From the NCBI GenBank assembly GCA_910577035.1, contig CAJTKW010000094.1, forward strand, positions 1-12,777: 12,777 nt of DNA, read 5' to 3'. Position 1 is the first letter of the stretch, and each line of letters begins with the position of its first letter. The position numbers and the translations under genes were made by a program. Shown one piece after another: positions 5,826 to 12,631 of this stretch. The notes beneath the pieces were generated by a model. The model was not told the DNA's origin. It saw nothing but the letters and a program-made list of their open reading frames with translations, and searched no databases. Source of the DNA: an uncultured Acetatifactor sp. (GTDB taxonomy: Bacteria > Bacillota > Clostridia > Lachnospirales > Lachnospiraceae).

Positions 5826-8024
5826 TTACTTAGTAAGGCTGTTGTAGAACTGAAGCAGATACTGCCATGCCGTCTCCTTGATCTGCAGATACTGTGCGCC
5901 GTTCCAGGTGTTGGCAACGGTATTAACAGTTTCTTCTGCGGAAGAAGTTCCTTCGCCGGAGAATCCGCTTACAATAATGTCAAGGAACAGGTTCTGCTGC
6001 TCCTTGCCCTGTCCGAAGCGTCCGCTTGAACCCAGCTCGGCAAAGCTGTTAATGGTATCGTTCTCCGCCTTTGTGGTGGGCAGAACGGTGGGTACAGAGG
6101 TGTACCACATATTATCCGTAACAATTGCAAGCTCAGGATGCTTTATGGTGCCCAGGCCAATGGCATTGGAGATATATCCCGCGCCTTCACGCCCTACTTC
6201 ATGAGTACACTGATACTCAAATGCCTGACTCTTCAAAAAGCTCAGAGTGGAACCAAGGTACATACGTGCATAGTTGGTATAGTTACCATTTGCCTTCTCC
6301 CAAAGCTCTGCATAAGCCGCGTCGGAAATGGTAGGCATCTCCTTGCCGTTGAACAGGAACGTCTCATTGTCATTTCTGAATGCTGCAGGGCCGTAGGACA
6401 TCAGAATCTGGCCTTCAGGGCTGTAAGCATAGTCAATCAGCTTCAGGGCTGCATTGAGCTTGTTGGTGTCGTCGCCCACACCGGCCTTGGAGATTGCCCA
6501 GCCGCCGGTCTTCACGGAACGCCAGGACTCGGTAAATCTCATGAACTGCTCGCCGGTACCGTCATCCCAGCGTGCCACGGGAACCATGACTGCCATATAC
6601 TTCTCACCTTCCTGCAGTGCGGTGGCGTTGAAGAGAGTCTGGGTCTGGTTATAATCATAGTGCATAAAGCCAAGGTCATTCTCCAGCATGGTCTGTGTCT
6701 TCTCGGCAGAGCTGTCCATAAAGGACTTGGAAATCAGACCCTCCTGAGCCAGAGCATTCATTCTCTCCAGTGCCACATAAGTTGCCGCTTCCTGACGGGC
6801 ATCATGCAGCTTGCCGTCATTCCCCACATAGAGGTAATCCTGCCTGGATTCCAGACCACGGACACCGAACAGCGTGCCTACGAAACGGAACATGTCAACA
6901 CGTCTCTGGTTATTGTCATCCTCACGGGAGAAAAGTCCCTGAATAGTATCCGTGCCGTTAAGGGTAGGCGCATTGGAAACCACGCAGCGCAGCAGGGCTA
7001 CCAGCTCGTCTGCATCCCATGCCGCATTCTGTCCGCAGAACAGGTTGGACCGGGTGGTGCCATAATATCCGCCGTAAGCTTCATCAATATAGGTACGAAG
7101 CATATTCACTGCGTCCACGCCGCTCATGGAGCCTGCGTCATTCATCTTCTGGATGATATTGCCGGCAGCGTCATAATCCTTGGTAACCTTTTCCACGGAC
7201 TTGCCGTCGGGTGTCACCACGTCAACCTCAACCTTGCCGGAAGTCGGCATATAGGGCTGATAAACGGGAGCCGTAGTGGTGCCGCTCTTATCGGCAGCAA
7301 ACTCGCCTTCACCGTCCAGGAGCTTTGCCACCCAGTCAACTCTCATCAAAGGCATACGTTCAATGTCGTTTACCCCGTCAAAATAGGGTGAGAAGTAAAT
7401 TGCGCCTGTGGTGGTATCACCTGTGATAGACAGGCGGACAATGGGGTTCTCTTCAAGATAGGCCTTGAAGTTGGGCATACTGTCAATATACTGGTTAATG
7501 TCTACAACCATCCCTGCCACACCGGCCTCTGTCAGGCCGCTGGCGGTACCGTTCACCATATCAACCTGATCCAGCTGCTCTTTCCAGTACTCCCATTCCT
7601 TCGTGTCGTTATTGCCCTGGTACTTGTTCTCAAATACGACGCCCAGTATATTCTGCACCTCAACCCAGGTAGGCTTCAGATCACCGGGGTTGTAGGTAAC
7701 GCCGTCTGCCAGGGTAATTCCCTCTCCTGCCGTCTCAGCATCAAAGGTAATACCTGTCTTTGCGTTATTGTAGCCTGTTGCCATACGAAGCACGGTGCCC
7801 TCCGCAAAGGAAAGAGCCTCCGGTGCGGGAGTTTCGGGTTCGGTTGCACCGCCCCCCCCGTTTGTGCCGCTGTTGCTTTCGCCTCCCCCGTTGTCACTGC
7901 TCGTGGGAGTGCTGCTGCTGGGCTGACTGCTGCCGTCTTTGTTTCCGTCGCTGCCGCAGCCCGACAGAAGCATTGCAGTGGCAAGTGAAACCGCCAGCAA
8001 CGATGTTAGTTTCTTCTTTTTCAT
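5826..8024 (-). CDS. Extracellular solute-binding lipoprotein of carbohydrate ABC importer (732 aa)
   Basis: The N-terminus is a lipoprotein signal: MKKKK, a hydrophobic stretch, then lipobox LSGC with the lipidated cysteine at residue 23. A Ser/Thr/Gly/Pro-rich spacer of about 45 residues follows, then a long folded region. The protein sits directly after two LplB/YtcP-type permeases, so it is the substrate receptor on the outer face of the membrane. At 732 aa it is much longer than common LplA-type binding proteins (roughly 430-560 aa), which suggests extra domains or insertions and possibly a large oligosaccharide ligand; the ligand cannot be read from sequence. AGGAGG stands 6 nt from the ATG, a very strong site fitting high expression. 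A run of eight G on the coding strand (7859-7852) lies in the spacer. Confidence 0.9.
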   Translation of the reverse strand: MKKKKLTSLLAVSLATAMLLSGCGSDGNKDGSSQPSSSTPTSSDNGGGESNSGTNGGGGATEPETPAPEALSFAEGTVLRMATGYNNAKTGITFDAETAGEGITLADGVTYNPGDLKPTWVEVQNILGVVFENKYQGNNDTKEWEYWKEQLDQVDMVNGTASGLTEAGVAGMVVDINQYIDSMPNFKAYLEENPIVRLSITGDTTTGAIYFSPYFDGVNDIERMPLMRVDWVAKLLDGEGEFAADKSGTTTAPVYQPYMPTSGKVEVDVVTPDGKSVEKVTKDYDAAGNIIQKMNDAGSMSGVDAVNMLRTYIDEAYGGYYGTTRSNLFCGQNAAWDADELVALLRCVVSNAPTLNGTDTIQGLFSREDDNNQRRVDMFRFVGTLFGVRGLESRQDYLYVGNDGKLHDARQEAATYVALERMNALAQEGLISKSFMDSSAEKTQTMLENDLGFMHYDYNQTQTLFNATALQEGEKYMAVMVPVARWDDGTGEQFMRFTESWRSVKTGGWAISKAGVGDDTNKLNAALKLIDYAYSPEGQILMSYGPAAFRNDNETFLFNGKEMPTISDAAYAELWEKANGNYTNYARMYLGSTLSFLKSQAFEYQCTHEVGREGAGYISNAIGLGTIKHPELAIVTDNMWYTSVPTVLPTTKAENDTINSFAELGSSGRFGQGKEQQNLFLDIIVSGFSGEGTSSAEETVNTVANTWNGAQYLQIKETAWQYLLQFYNSLTK

Positions 8025-8046
8025 ATTTTTCCTCCTTTTTCTATAT

Positions 8047-8069
8047 CAACCGCATTAAAATGCGCGATT
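8047..8069 (-). promoter_or_regulatory. Small hairpin ahead of the binding-protein ribosome binding site
   Basis: CGCAT (8064-8060 on the minus strand) pairs with ATGCG (8055-8051) around the loop TTTA. The stem can be extended by CAA/TTG across a bulge. It lies in the 62-nt gap between the second permease and the binding-protein gene, just before AGGAGG. It may be a 5' stabilising or processing site for the binding-protein mRNA; no separate promoter is obvious. Confidence 0.4.
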
Positions 8070-8086
8070 GAACAAACTGACCCGGC

Positions 8087-8974
8087 TTACTTGACTCCAC
8101 CTGCGTTGACTCCCTTTGCAAAATATTTCTGAATAAAGGGATAAATAATCAGGATCGGAACAATGGAGCAGACAATCAAAGCGTAAATTACGGAATCGGA
8201 AGCATACGGGTAATTCCAGCCCGCTATATAATCGGGATCCGTATACTCCTCCAGCCTCAGACGGATAAATACCTGCAGAGGATGCTCGTTAATATTTGAA
8301 ATCATCTGCCTCGCCCAGAAGTAGCCGTTCCAGCGGGAGATACCGAAGAACAATGCCACCGTGGCAATAATGGATTTACTCATGGGGACGTAAACCTTCC
8401 AAAGCACCTGCATTTCCGTTGCACCGTCCACGATAGCCGCCTCCTCGATTTCGGAAGGAACGCCTTCGAAAGAGTTCCGCAGCAGTATAATGTTCATGGC
8501 CGCCATACCCATGGCAATGACCACCAGCCACTTATCATCCATAATGCCCACGGCATTAAAGACCCGCTTCGTATCCAGATAATTCAGATACTGGGGCACA
8601 AGGCCTGCGCTGAACCACATGGTAAACACCAGGAAAAAGTTAAAGCCCTTGCGGAATAAAAGCCTTTTCTTGGACAGGGCATACGCTCCCAGGATGGAGA
8701 TGCCCAGCGACCAGATCGTCCCGTAGAAGGTCAGGAACAAAGTGTTCGTATAAGCATTCCAGAACATATTGTTGTTAAACATCCTGGAAAATGCGCTGAA
8801 CTGTATATCCTTCGGAAGCAGAAGCAGCTCGTTATACTCTACCACATGCCTTCCGCTTACAGCGGCCGATATGGTGTAGACAAAAGGATAAAGGCAGCAG
8901 ACAGCAAATATGGTCAATAAGGTGTAGCTAATAATCTTAAATACCAGTTCCGAAATTTCAAGTTTTCTCTTCAT
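8087..8974 (-). CDS. Carbohydrate ABC transporter permease, YtcP/LplC (MalG-side) type
   Basis: This 295-aa inner-membrane permease has about six membrane segments (first at about 12-37, last at about 262-282). The conserved EAA loop that docks the ATPase is at 177-185 (EEAAIVDGA) with a following VP. The C-terminus IQKYFAKGVNAGGVK is the usual ending of YtcP-like (COG0395) permeases, and the length is normal. It forms the translocation channel together with the permease encoded just upstream, whose stop lies 19 nt before this ATG. The ribosome binding site is weak (GAGAG close to the ATG, or GGGG further away), so coupling to the upstream permease gene is likely. Confidence 0.94.
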   Translation of the reverse strand: MKRKLEISELVFKIISYTLLTIFAVCCLYPFVYTISAAVSGRHVVEYNELLLLPKDIQFSAFSRMFNNNMFWNAYTNTLFLTFYGTIWSLGISILGAYALSKKRLLFRKGFNFFLVFTMWFSAGLVPQYLNYLDTKRVFNAVGIMDDKWLVVIAMGMAAMNIILLRNSFEGVPSEIEEAAIVDGATEMQVLWKVYVPMSKSIIATVALFFGISRWNGYFWARQMISNINEHPLQVFIRLRLEEYTDPDYIAGWNYPYASDSVIYALIVCSIVPILIIYPFIQKYFAKGVNAGGVK

Positions 8975-8993
8975 ATTCTCTCAGCCAGCCCCT

Positions 8994-10046
8994 TTAATAG
9001 AGTGATACATTGGACGCTTTCCGCGCAATGGTGTTTGCCCCGATGACCAGGAGCATTCCGATAACATTGTTCATCATTTCCGCCGCAGAAGCAAGCCCCT
9101 GCATGGCTCCTGCGATACCATACCGCTGCGAGAAAGTGGATACCACGTCCGCCGTAACGTAGGTATTGGTATTATACAGCAGCAGAACCTTTTCATATCC
9201 CACATTCAGCAGGGAACCGATTCGGGTAATCAGCATAATGACAATGGTTGACAGGATACACGGCAGCACCACATACCTCATCTGGGCCAGCTTCCCTGCC
9301 CCGTCTATCTGGGCCGCCTCGTAGCTGGTAGGTGCAATGGCGATAATTGCCGCGAAGAACACAATACTGTCGTAGCCTGCGCCCTCCCAGATCCCGCTGA
9401 TCTGATAGATCGCCCGGAAGAAGGACGGATCATTCAGCAGCCCTGCATATGCCGCTTCCTCACTGATGAGGCCGATCTGCTGCAGCAGCTGGGAAAGGAT
9501 GCCCACGCCGGAAGTCAGGGAGCCCTGCTTCACAAGCATCGTCACCATGGAGGTCATAACTACCGTTGACATGAACTTGGGCAGATAAGTCACCACCTGG
9601 TAAACACTGCGCACAATATTGGATCTGATCTCGTTAAAGAACAGGGCAATAATGATCGGCATGGGAAAGCCGAAGCACAGCCCGTAGAAACTCAACAGGA
9701 AAGTATTGCGGAAAGCCCTCCAGAACTCCGTGGAAAGACCCGTGCCCCCCAGCAGCAGATTCTTGAAATTGGAAAAGCCCAGATAATACTGCTCCGCCAC
9801 CGGCTTTACCGAGTCCGTGATCTTAAAGCACCCCAGAAGCTCGTACATGGGGAAATAGCGCCAGAACAGGAATACCAGAATCATAGGCACCAGCATCAGG
9901 TACAGCCGCCAGTCCTTAATAATCATCCTTCCCACATTCAGCCAATGATGCTTTTCCACATCATCCCTGACCACCTGTTCGGGATTTTCAATGTAGATTC
10001 CGCTCTCCTCGTCGAAAATCAAATAGTCACATGCGCCCCGCTGCAT
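8994..10046 (-). CDS. ABC transporter permease, LplB type
   Basis: This 350-aa partner permease has a hydrophilic cytoplasmic N-terminus of about 45 residues, then six predicted membrane segments starting at about 48. The EAA loop at 243-250 (EAAQIDGA) is followed by VVLP. The C-terminal region with LLLYNTNTYVTADVVSTF is characteristic of LplB-like (COG4209) permeases. I chose the ATG at 10046 (MQRGACD) because AGGAGG lies 8 nt upstream. An in-frame TTG at 10052 would leave only 2 nt of spacing. The AGGAGG overlaps the stop codon of the preceding gene, so the two genes are tightly linked. With the YtcP-type permease it should form the channel of an importer for a saccharide or a related solute. 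Confidence 0.94.
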   Translation of the reverse strand: MQRGACDYLIFDEESGIYIENPEQVVRDDVEKHHWLNVGRMIIKDWRLYLMLVPMILVFLFWRYFPMYELLGCFKITDSVKPVAEQYYLGFSNFKNLLLGGTGLSTEFWRAFRNTFLLSFYGLCFGFPMPIIIALFFNEIRSNIVRSVYQVVTYLPKFMSTVVMTSMVTMLVKQGSLTSGVGILSQLLQQIGLISEEAAYAGLLNDPSFFRAIYQISGIWEGAGYDSIVFFAAIIAIAPTSYEAAQIDGAGKLAQMRYVVLPCILSTIVIMLITRIGSLLNVGYEKVLLLYNTNTYVTADVVSTFSQRYGIAGAMQGLASAAEMMNNVIGMLLVIGANTIARKASNVSLY

Positions 10047-10058
10047 CCTCAAAACCTC

Positions 10059-10625
10059 CTATAAATTCTCTTTTCTCCGCTCCGCCTCGGTACGGACCAG
10101 GTAGCTTTTCTGATCCTCGAAAAGCCCGTCCACCCTCCGCGAAATGAGCACTACCACCACCGCATACACCAATGAAAGGGAATCCGCCAGGAAGAAAGTA
10201 ACGACCGAATCGAAACTCCCCCCGAATATCAGGCTCACCAGCCACCTGCCCAGCTGCGCACCGCAAAAGGCCAGCACCACAAACAGCATTGTCCAGCAGA
10301 ATCCTGATCTGATTTTTTCCTTGCCGACAGCCCGGTATAAAACCAGAGCCAGGCAGTTGCCCACACAGTACACCACAAACTGTTCCGCACTTGCTCCCTG
10401 CACAAGGCAGAAAAACAAACCTCCTGTCACGGCATGGAATACGGCATAACCGCCCCATCGCATCATGACGATACAGAGAACGGCCACCGTCTGGGAAAGA
10501 GTGTAAAGCTCCCCCGGAAACCACTTTGACGCAGCCATCACCGTCACTGACTCAAATACAGACAAAATCACCAGCCAGATCACCAGGTCAATGGCCCTGT
10601 ACTGCTTAAACGAAATATTACTCAT
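10059..10625 (-). CDS. Polytopic membrane protein, possibly ECF S-component-like (first gene of operon)
   Basis: This 188-aa hydrophobic protein has about six membrane segments (about 11-32, 40-55, 58-78, 82-100, 108-134, 142-163) and a charged cytoplasmic tail of about 25 residues. Size, topology and the RWGGYAVFHAVTGG stretch recall substrate-binding (S) subunits of energy-coupling-factor transporters, but I see no diagnostic vitamin-binding motif, so this is tentative. I chose the ATG at 10625, with GGGGA 8 nt upstream. A longer reading from 10739 would begin upstream of the predicted transcription start and has no ribosome binding site. Being the first gene after the promoter and only 12 nt from the permease gene, it is part of the importer operon. 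It could equally be a regulator or assembly factor. Confidence 0.8.
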   Translation of the reverse strand: MSNISFKQYRAIDLVIWLVILSVFESVTVMAASKWFPGELYTLSQTVAVLCIVMMRWGGYAVFHAVTGGLFFCLVQGASAEQFVVYCVGNCLALVLYRAVGKEKIRSGFCWTMLFVVLAFCGAQLGRWLVSLIFGGSFDSVVTFFLADSLSLVYAVVVVLISRRVDGLFEDQKSYLVRTEAERRKENL

Positions 10626-10638
10626 ATCTATGTTCCCC

Positions 10639-10713
10639 GGCAGGCCTGTTAAAACTGCCTGTAAACTTGTCCCTTTTCGACACATTAACCTAAATTTAGC
10701 ACAAATCGGACAA
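10639..10713 (-). promoter_or_regulatory. Structured leader of the importer operon
   Basis: The roughly 96-nt leader between the predicted start (about 10721) and the ATG contains three inverted repeats: TTGTCC/GGACAA (10713-10708 with 10672-10667), the palindrome CTAAATTTAG inside it (10699-10690), and GGCAG/CTGCC (10659-10655 with 10643-10639) next to the ribosome binding site. These could be protein operators or an RNA switch affecting translation of the first gene. They match no riboswitch class I know. Confidence 0.35.
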
Positions 10714-10727
10714 TACCCTTGAGTCCA

Positions 10728-10755
10728 AGTATAACACATTTTCCAGATTTTTCAA
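10728..10755 (-). promoter_or_regulatory. Sigma-A-type promoter of the importer operon
   Basis: The minus strand reads TTGAAA (10755-10750), a 16-nt spacer and TATACT (10733-10728), with TG one base before the -10 (extended -10). This is a strong housekeeping-type promoter with a predicted start near 10721. Just upstream, TATTTTAT/ATAAAATA (10759-10766 and 10776-10783) forms an 8-bp AT-rich inverted repeat that could act as an UP element, an operator or the end of the holin transcript. No catabolite (cre) site was obvious. Confidence 0.7.
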
Positions 10756-10887
10756 TGCTATTTTATAAAAATTGCATAAAATATTCAGATTTCCGTTGAT
10801 CCAAATATCCTTTTGGGTATTTTCAAACATAGGGAAGCACTTACCTGCTGCGAACAATCCATATAACTGAGGATACATTCTTCAAAC

Positions 10888-11334
10888 CTACTTTTTGTCT
10901 TTACCGGTACCGTTTATGTCCTTTTTAAGCTCACTCAGCGTCTTTTTCAGGAGTTCCGGCAGTTCCGCCCCCATCCGCCCTGCGTTTTCCAGAATGGATA
11001 TAAATTCATTGATGACAAACCAAATTGTCACCAGCAGGCCAAAGTAGGTCTGTGATTCATACTTCAGCCCCAGTTCCTGCGCAAACTTATAGATTAAGTA
11101 GTCAATACACACGGCAACAAAAACAGTAAAAATATATCCTGTCTTTTTAAATATGCCCAATGCCCCCTTCTTACTGCTCCAGCCGTACTTTTTACTGTCA
11201 GGATGTTCCAATGCCTCCTTCTTGGCTGCAATCATGCCCGACACATAATCTGCAAGCATTAAAACCATCAGCAGACATACCGCCGGAAACAGCAATCCAA
11301 ACCGATTACTGATCCATGCCCCTGCAACCGCCAT
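10888..11334 (-). CDS. Phage/toxin-secretion holin family protein (TcdE-like)
   Basis: This 148-aa protein is of the Phage_holin_4_1 / toxin-secretion-lysis holin family (PF05105, TIGR01593). It shows the family pattern: a hydrophobic N-terminal helix followed by LADYVSGMIAA (27-37), the Ser-Lys-Lys-Gly motif (54-57), a second hydrophobic region (66-83), and NEFISILENAGRMGAELP (109-126), then a charged tail. Holins oligomerise in the cytoplasmic membrane and form holes that release endolysin or, for TcdE, large toxins. I chose the ATG at 11334: AGGAGG lies 6 nt upstream and the length fits the family. An in-frame ATG at 11367 (RBS AGGTGA) is an alternative. It follows a TcdR/UviA-like sigma gene and has its own promoter-like motif. 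No endolysin or phage structural gene is next to it. Confidence 0.88.
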   Translation of the reverse strand: MAVAGAWISNRFGLLFPAVCLLMVLMLADYVSGMIAAKKEALEHPDSKKYGWSSKKGALGIFKKTGYIFTVFVAVCIDYLIYKFAQELGLKYESQTYFGLLVTIWFVINEFISILENAGRMGAELPELLKKTLSELKKDINGTGKDKK

Positions 11335-11402
11335 AATTCCCCTCCTCCATACATTATTCCCAATCATACATATCACCTGCCTTTCCGTTCTTTCTATCAT
11401 AT

Positions 11403-11430
11403 AAAAAGGTTCCACCCTCAAAAATGTAAA
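11403..11430 (-). promoter_or_regulatory. Candidate alternative-sigma promoter for the holin gene
   Basis: The minus strand has AGTTTACAT with TTTACA at 11430-11425, a 16-nt spacer, and CTTTTT at 11408-11403. It lies between the sigma stop (11438) and the holin start (11334). Both boxes and the spacing are identical to the element upstream of the sigma gene. TTTACA is the -35 I recall for TcdR/BotR-type sigma factors, and CTTTTT is one base from the TcdR -10 CTCTTT (from memory). Confidence 0.6.
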
Positions 11431-11437
11431 CTGCATG

Positions 11438-11977
11438 TTACACAAAATGCCTGTCCACGATCTCTCTGTAGAGCTCCCGCCGCATTCTGTTTACATACTG
11501 CCGGGTCACAGAAAGGGCTTCGGCAATTTCCGCATCCGATTCGTCCTCCGTGAGGATCATTCTGAAAATGTCCTGCTTTTTCCCGCTATATCCCTGCAGG
11601 AACATCTCCGCATTTATATGAAATATCACCTCATCCAGGCCCACAATATCCTCATTCCCGCTTTCCTCCGGGACATCATTATTATCCAGAAATATCTGGT
11701 TATCATGCTCCTTTTTACTTTTGCGGTACAACTCATAAAACCTGTTTTTCAAAGCATTGCACAAAAAGCTCATACACTGTCCGTCATTTTCACAGTAATT
11801 AATCTTCGTTACCGCTTCCCACAGGGCCAATGTCATTTCCGAACGGACGTCCTCTTTCTCGTCCTTGTACAACAGTCGGACATTCTTGTTAATCAGCGGC
11901 TCCATTTTATCAACTAACTCCTGAAAAGCGTCCTTGTCTGTGCGTATCTTGCAGATTAAATACATTAATTCCCCCAT
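11438..11977 (-). CDS. Sigma-70 family RNA polymerase sigma factor, TcdR/UviA-like
   Basis: This 179-aa sigma factor contains only regions 2 and 4. Region 2 spans about 15-90 (EDVRSEMTLALWEAV, then FLCNALKNRFYELYRKS); a linker follows at about 95-130. Region 4 has a helix-turn-helix at about 147-171 (SDAEIAEALSVTRQYVNRMR). Length, the N-terminal PLINKNVRLL pattern and gene order ahead of a TcdE-type holin resemble the group that includes TcdR, BotR, TetR and UviA, which direct toxin or bacteriocin genes in clostridia. I chose the ATG at 11977, with GGAGG 8 nt upstream. The ATG at 11992 lacks a ribosome binding site and would sit at the predicted transcription start. No anti-sigma gene is adjacent. 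The targets are unknown beyond the two promoter-like copies seen here. Confidence 0.88.
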   Translation of the reverse strand: MGELMYLICKIRTDKDAFQELVDKMEPLINKNVRLLYKDEKEDVRSEMTLALWEAVTKINYCENDGQCMSFLCNALKNRFYELYRKSKKEHDNQIFLDNNDVPEESGNEDIVGLDEVIFHINAEMFLQGYSGKKQDIFRMILTEDESDAEIAEALSVTRQYVNRMRRELYREIVDRHFV

Positions 11978-11998
11978 ATCCTGATCCTCCATAAGAGG

Positions 11999-12026
11999 AA
12001 AAAGATAAAGGATGAAAATATGTAAA
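11999..12026 (-). promoter_or_regulatory. Candidate autoregulatory promoter of the sigma gene
   Basis: The minus strand has AGTTTACAT with TTTACA at 12026-12021, a 16-nt spacer, and CTTTTT at 12004-11999. The predicted start is near 11992, giving a short leader that still includes the GGAGG at 11990-11986. The same two boxes with the same spacing precede the holin gene, which suggests that the sigma factor reads both. Confidence 0.6.
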
Positions 12027-12079
12027 CTAAATGGCAGTTAAAAATTATGTTTTAAGATAGCTGTTCCTTATTTCTTCAA

Positions 12080-12123
12080 ATAAAAAAAGCAGCTCTAAGG
12101 CTCCATACCCAAGATGCTGCTTC
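12080..12123 (-). terminator. Rho-independent terminator after the Rhs fragment
   Basis: On the minus strand AAGCAGC (12122-12116) pairs with GCTGCTT (12093-12087). Inner TCT/AGA and GG/CC pairs lie in the loop, and the stem is followed by a T-run. It separates the Rhs remnant from the sigma-holin module, so the latter needs its own promoter. Confidence 0.82.
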
Positions 12124-12169
12124 TGCTTTTAGTTAACTGCTTCGTTTCCTCTTTTGTAATATATTTTTG

Positions 12170-12631
12170 TCATACTTCGATATTACATATCTCCGTTCTG
12201 GAACTTCCTGATATATGTCCGGCTGCTGCGTTCGTAAGGCCGCTGGTAATGACCTCCGTTTCATCGACACCCTCATGGTTCACCGGGTCGTTATTGCAGT
12301 AGCAGTACCTGTTCAGACCGCTTTTCACGGGGTCCATGGATAGCATCCTGCCCCCTGCACTGTCGTAGAACCTTGCCTGGGCGAAATATTTCCCGATCAC
12401 AGGGTCATGGCTGTAGCTGGTAAACCGCAGGCTTTCCTCCAGTCCGGGCACCGCTTCCACGCCGGGCTTTAAATCCCCCCAGATCCCCCGCTCCGCGTAT
12501 TGCAGCAGGCTTCCCTGGGCATCTGTGGCAAACAGGGGGCTCCCGTAGAGGTCGGACTGGAAATATGCCTTTTCCGGCACGCCCTCCGGCCCTCCTGACA
12601 CCTTCCGGCCCAGACGCTCATAGCGCCTGGC
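12170..12631 (-). pseudogene. Truncated Rhs/YD-repeat core fragment with divergent tail
   Basis: An open frame of 153 codons begins right after an in-frame TAG (12634-12632) with RRYERLGRKV and runs through the Rhs-associated core (TIGR03696-like): SDLYGSPL, LRFTSYSHDPVIGKYFAQAR, RFYDSAGGRMLSMDP, then GLNRYCYCNNDPVN. Full Rhs proteins are well over 1000 residues, so almost everything upstream is missing. The only plausible start is the GTG at 12601, with no proper ribosome binding site. At the hinge where the family normally has a DPxG-type end followed by a variable toxin domain, this copy switches to HEGVDETEV and ends about 30 residues later, too short for a known toxin domain. A 14-codon open frame (12173-12129) overlaps its stop by ATGA and may be debris. 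It is probably a decayed orphan Rhs tip. GC content is visibly higher than in the flanks. Confidence 0.78.

Noticed and set aside
6138..7391. Plus-strand 417-codon open frame
   Set aside because: It lies opposite the solute-binding protein gene, has Cys/His-rich composition typical of an antisense shadow, and contains no domain or ribosome binding site.
7676..7984. Minus-strand 102-codon open frame rich in Ala/Thr
   Set aside because: It is an alternative frame within the start of the solute-binding protein gene, which has a clear lipobox and strong ribosome binding site in the other frame.
10696..10878. Minus-strand 60-codon open frame starting just after the holin stop
   Set aside because: It has no convincing ribosome binding site, overlaps the strong importer promoter and its AT-rich upstream repeat, and has no recognisable domain.
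10888..11977. A prophage lysis region
   Set aside because: There is a holin but no endolysin, structural, packaging or integrase gene; the sigma factor neighbour fits a toxin/bacteriocin-type module better.
12082..12088. The terminator stem as a plus-strand terminator
   Set aside because: On the plus strand the A-run precedes the stem; only the minus strand has stem followed by T-run.
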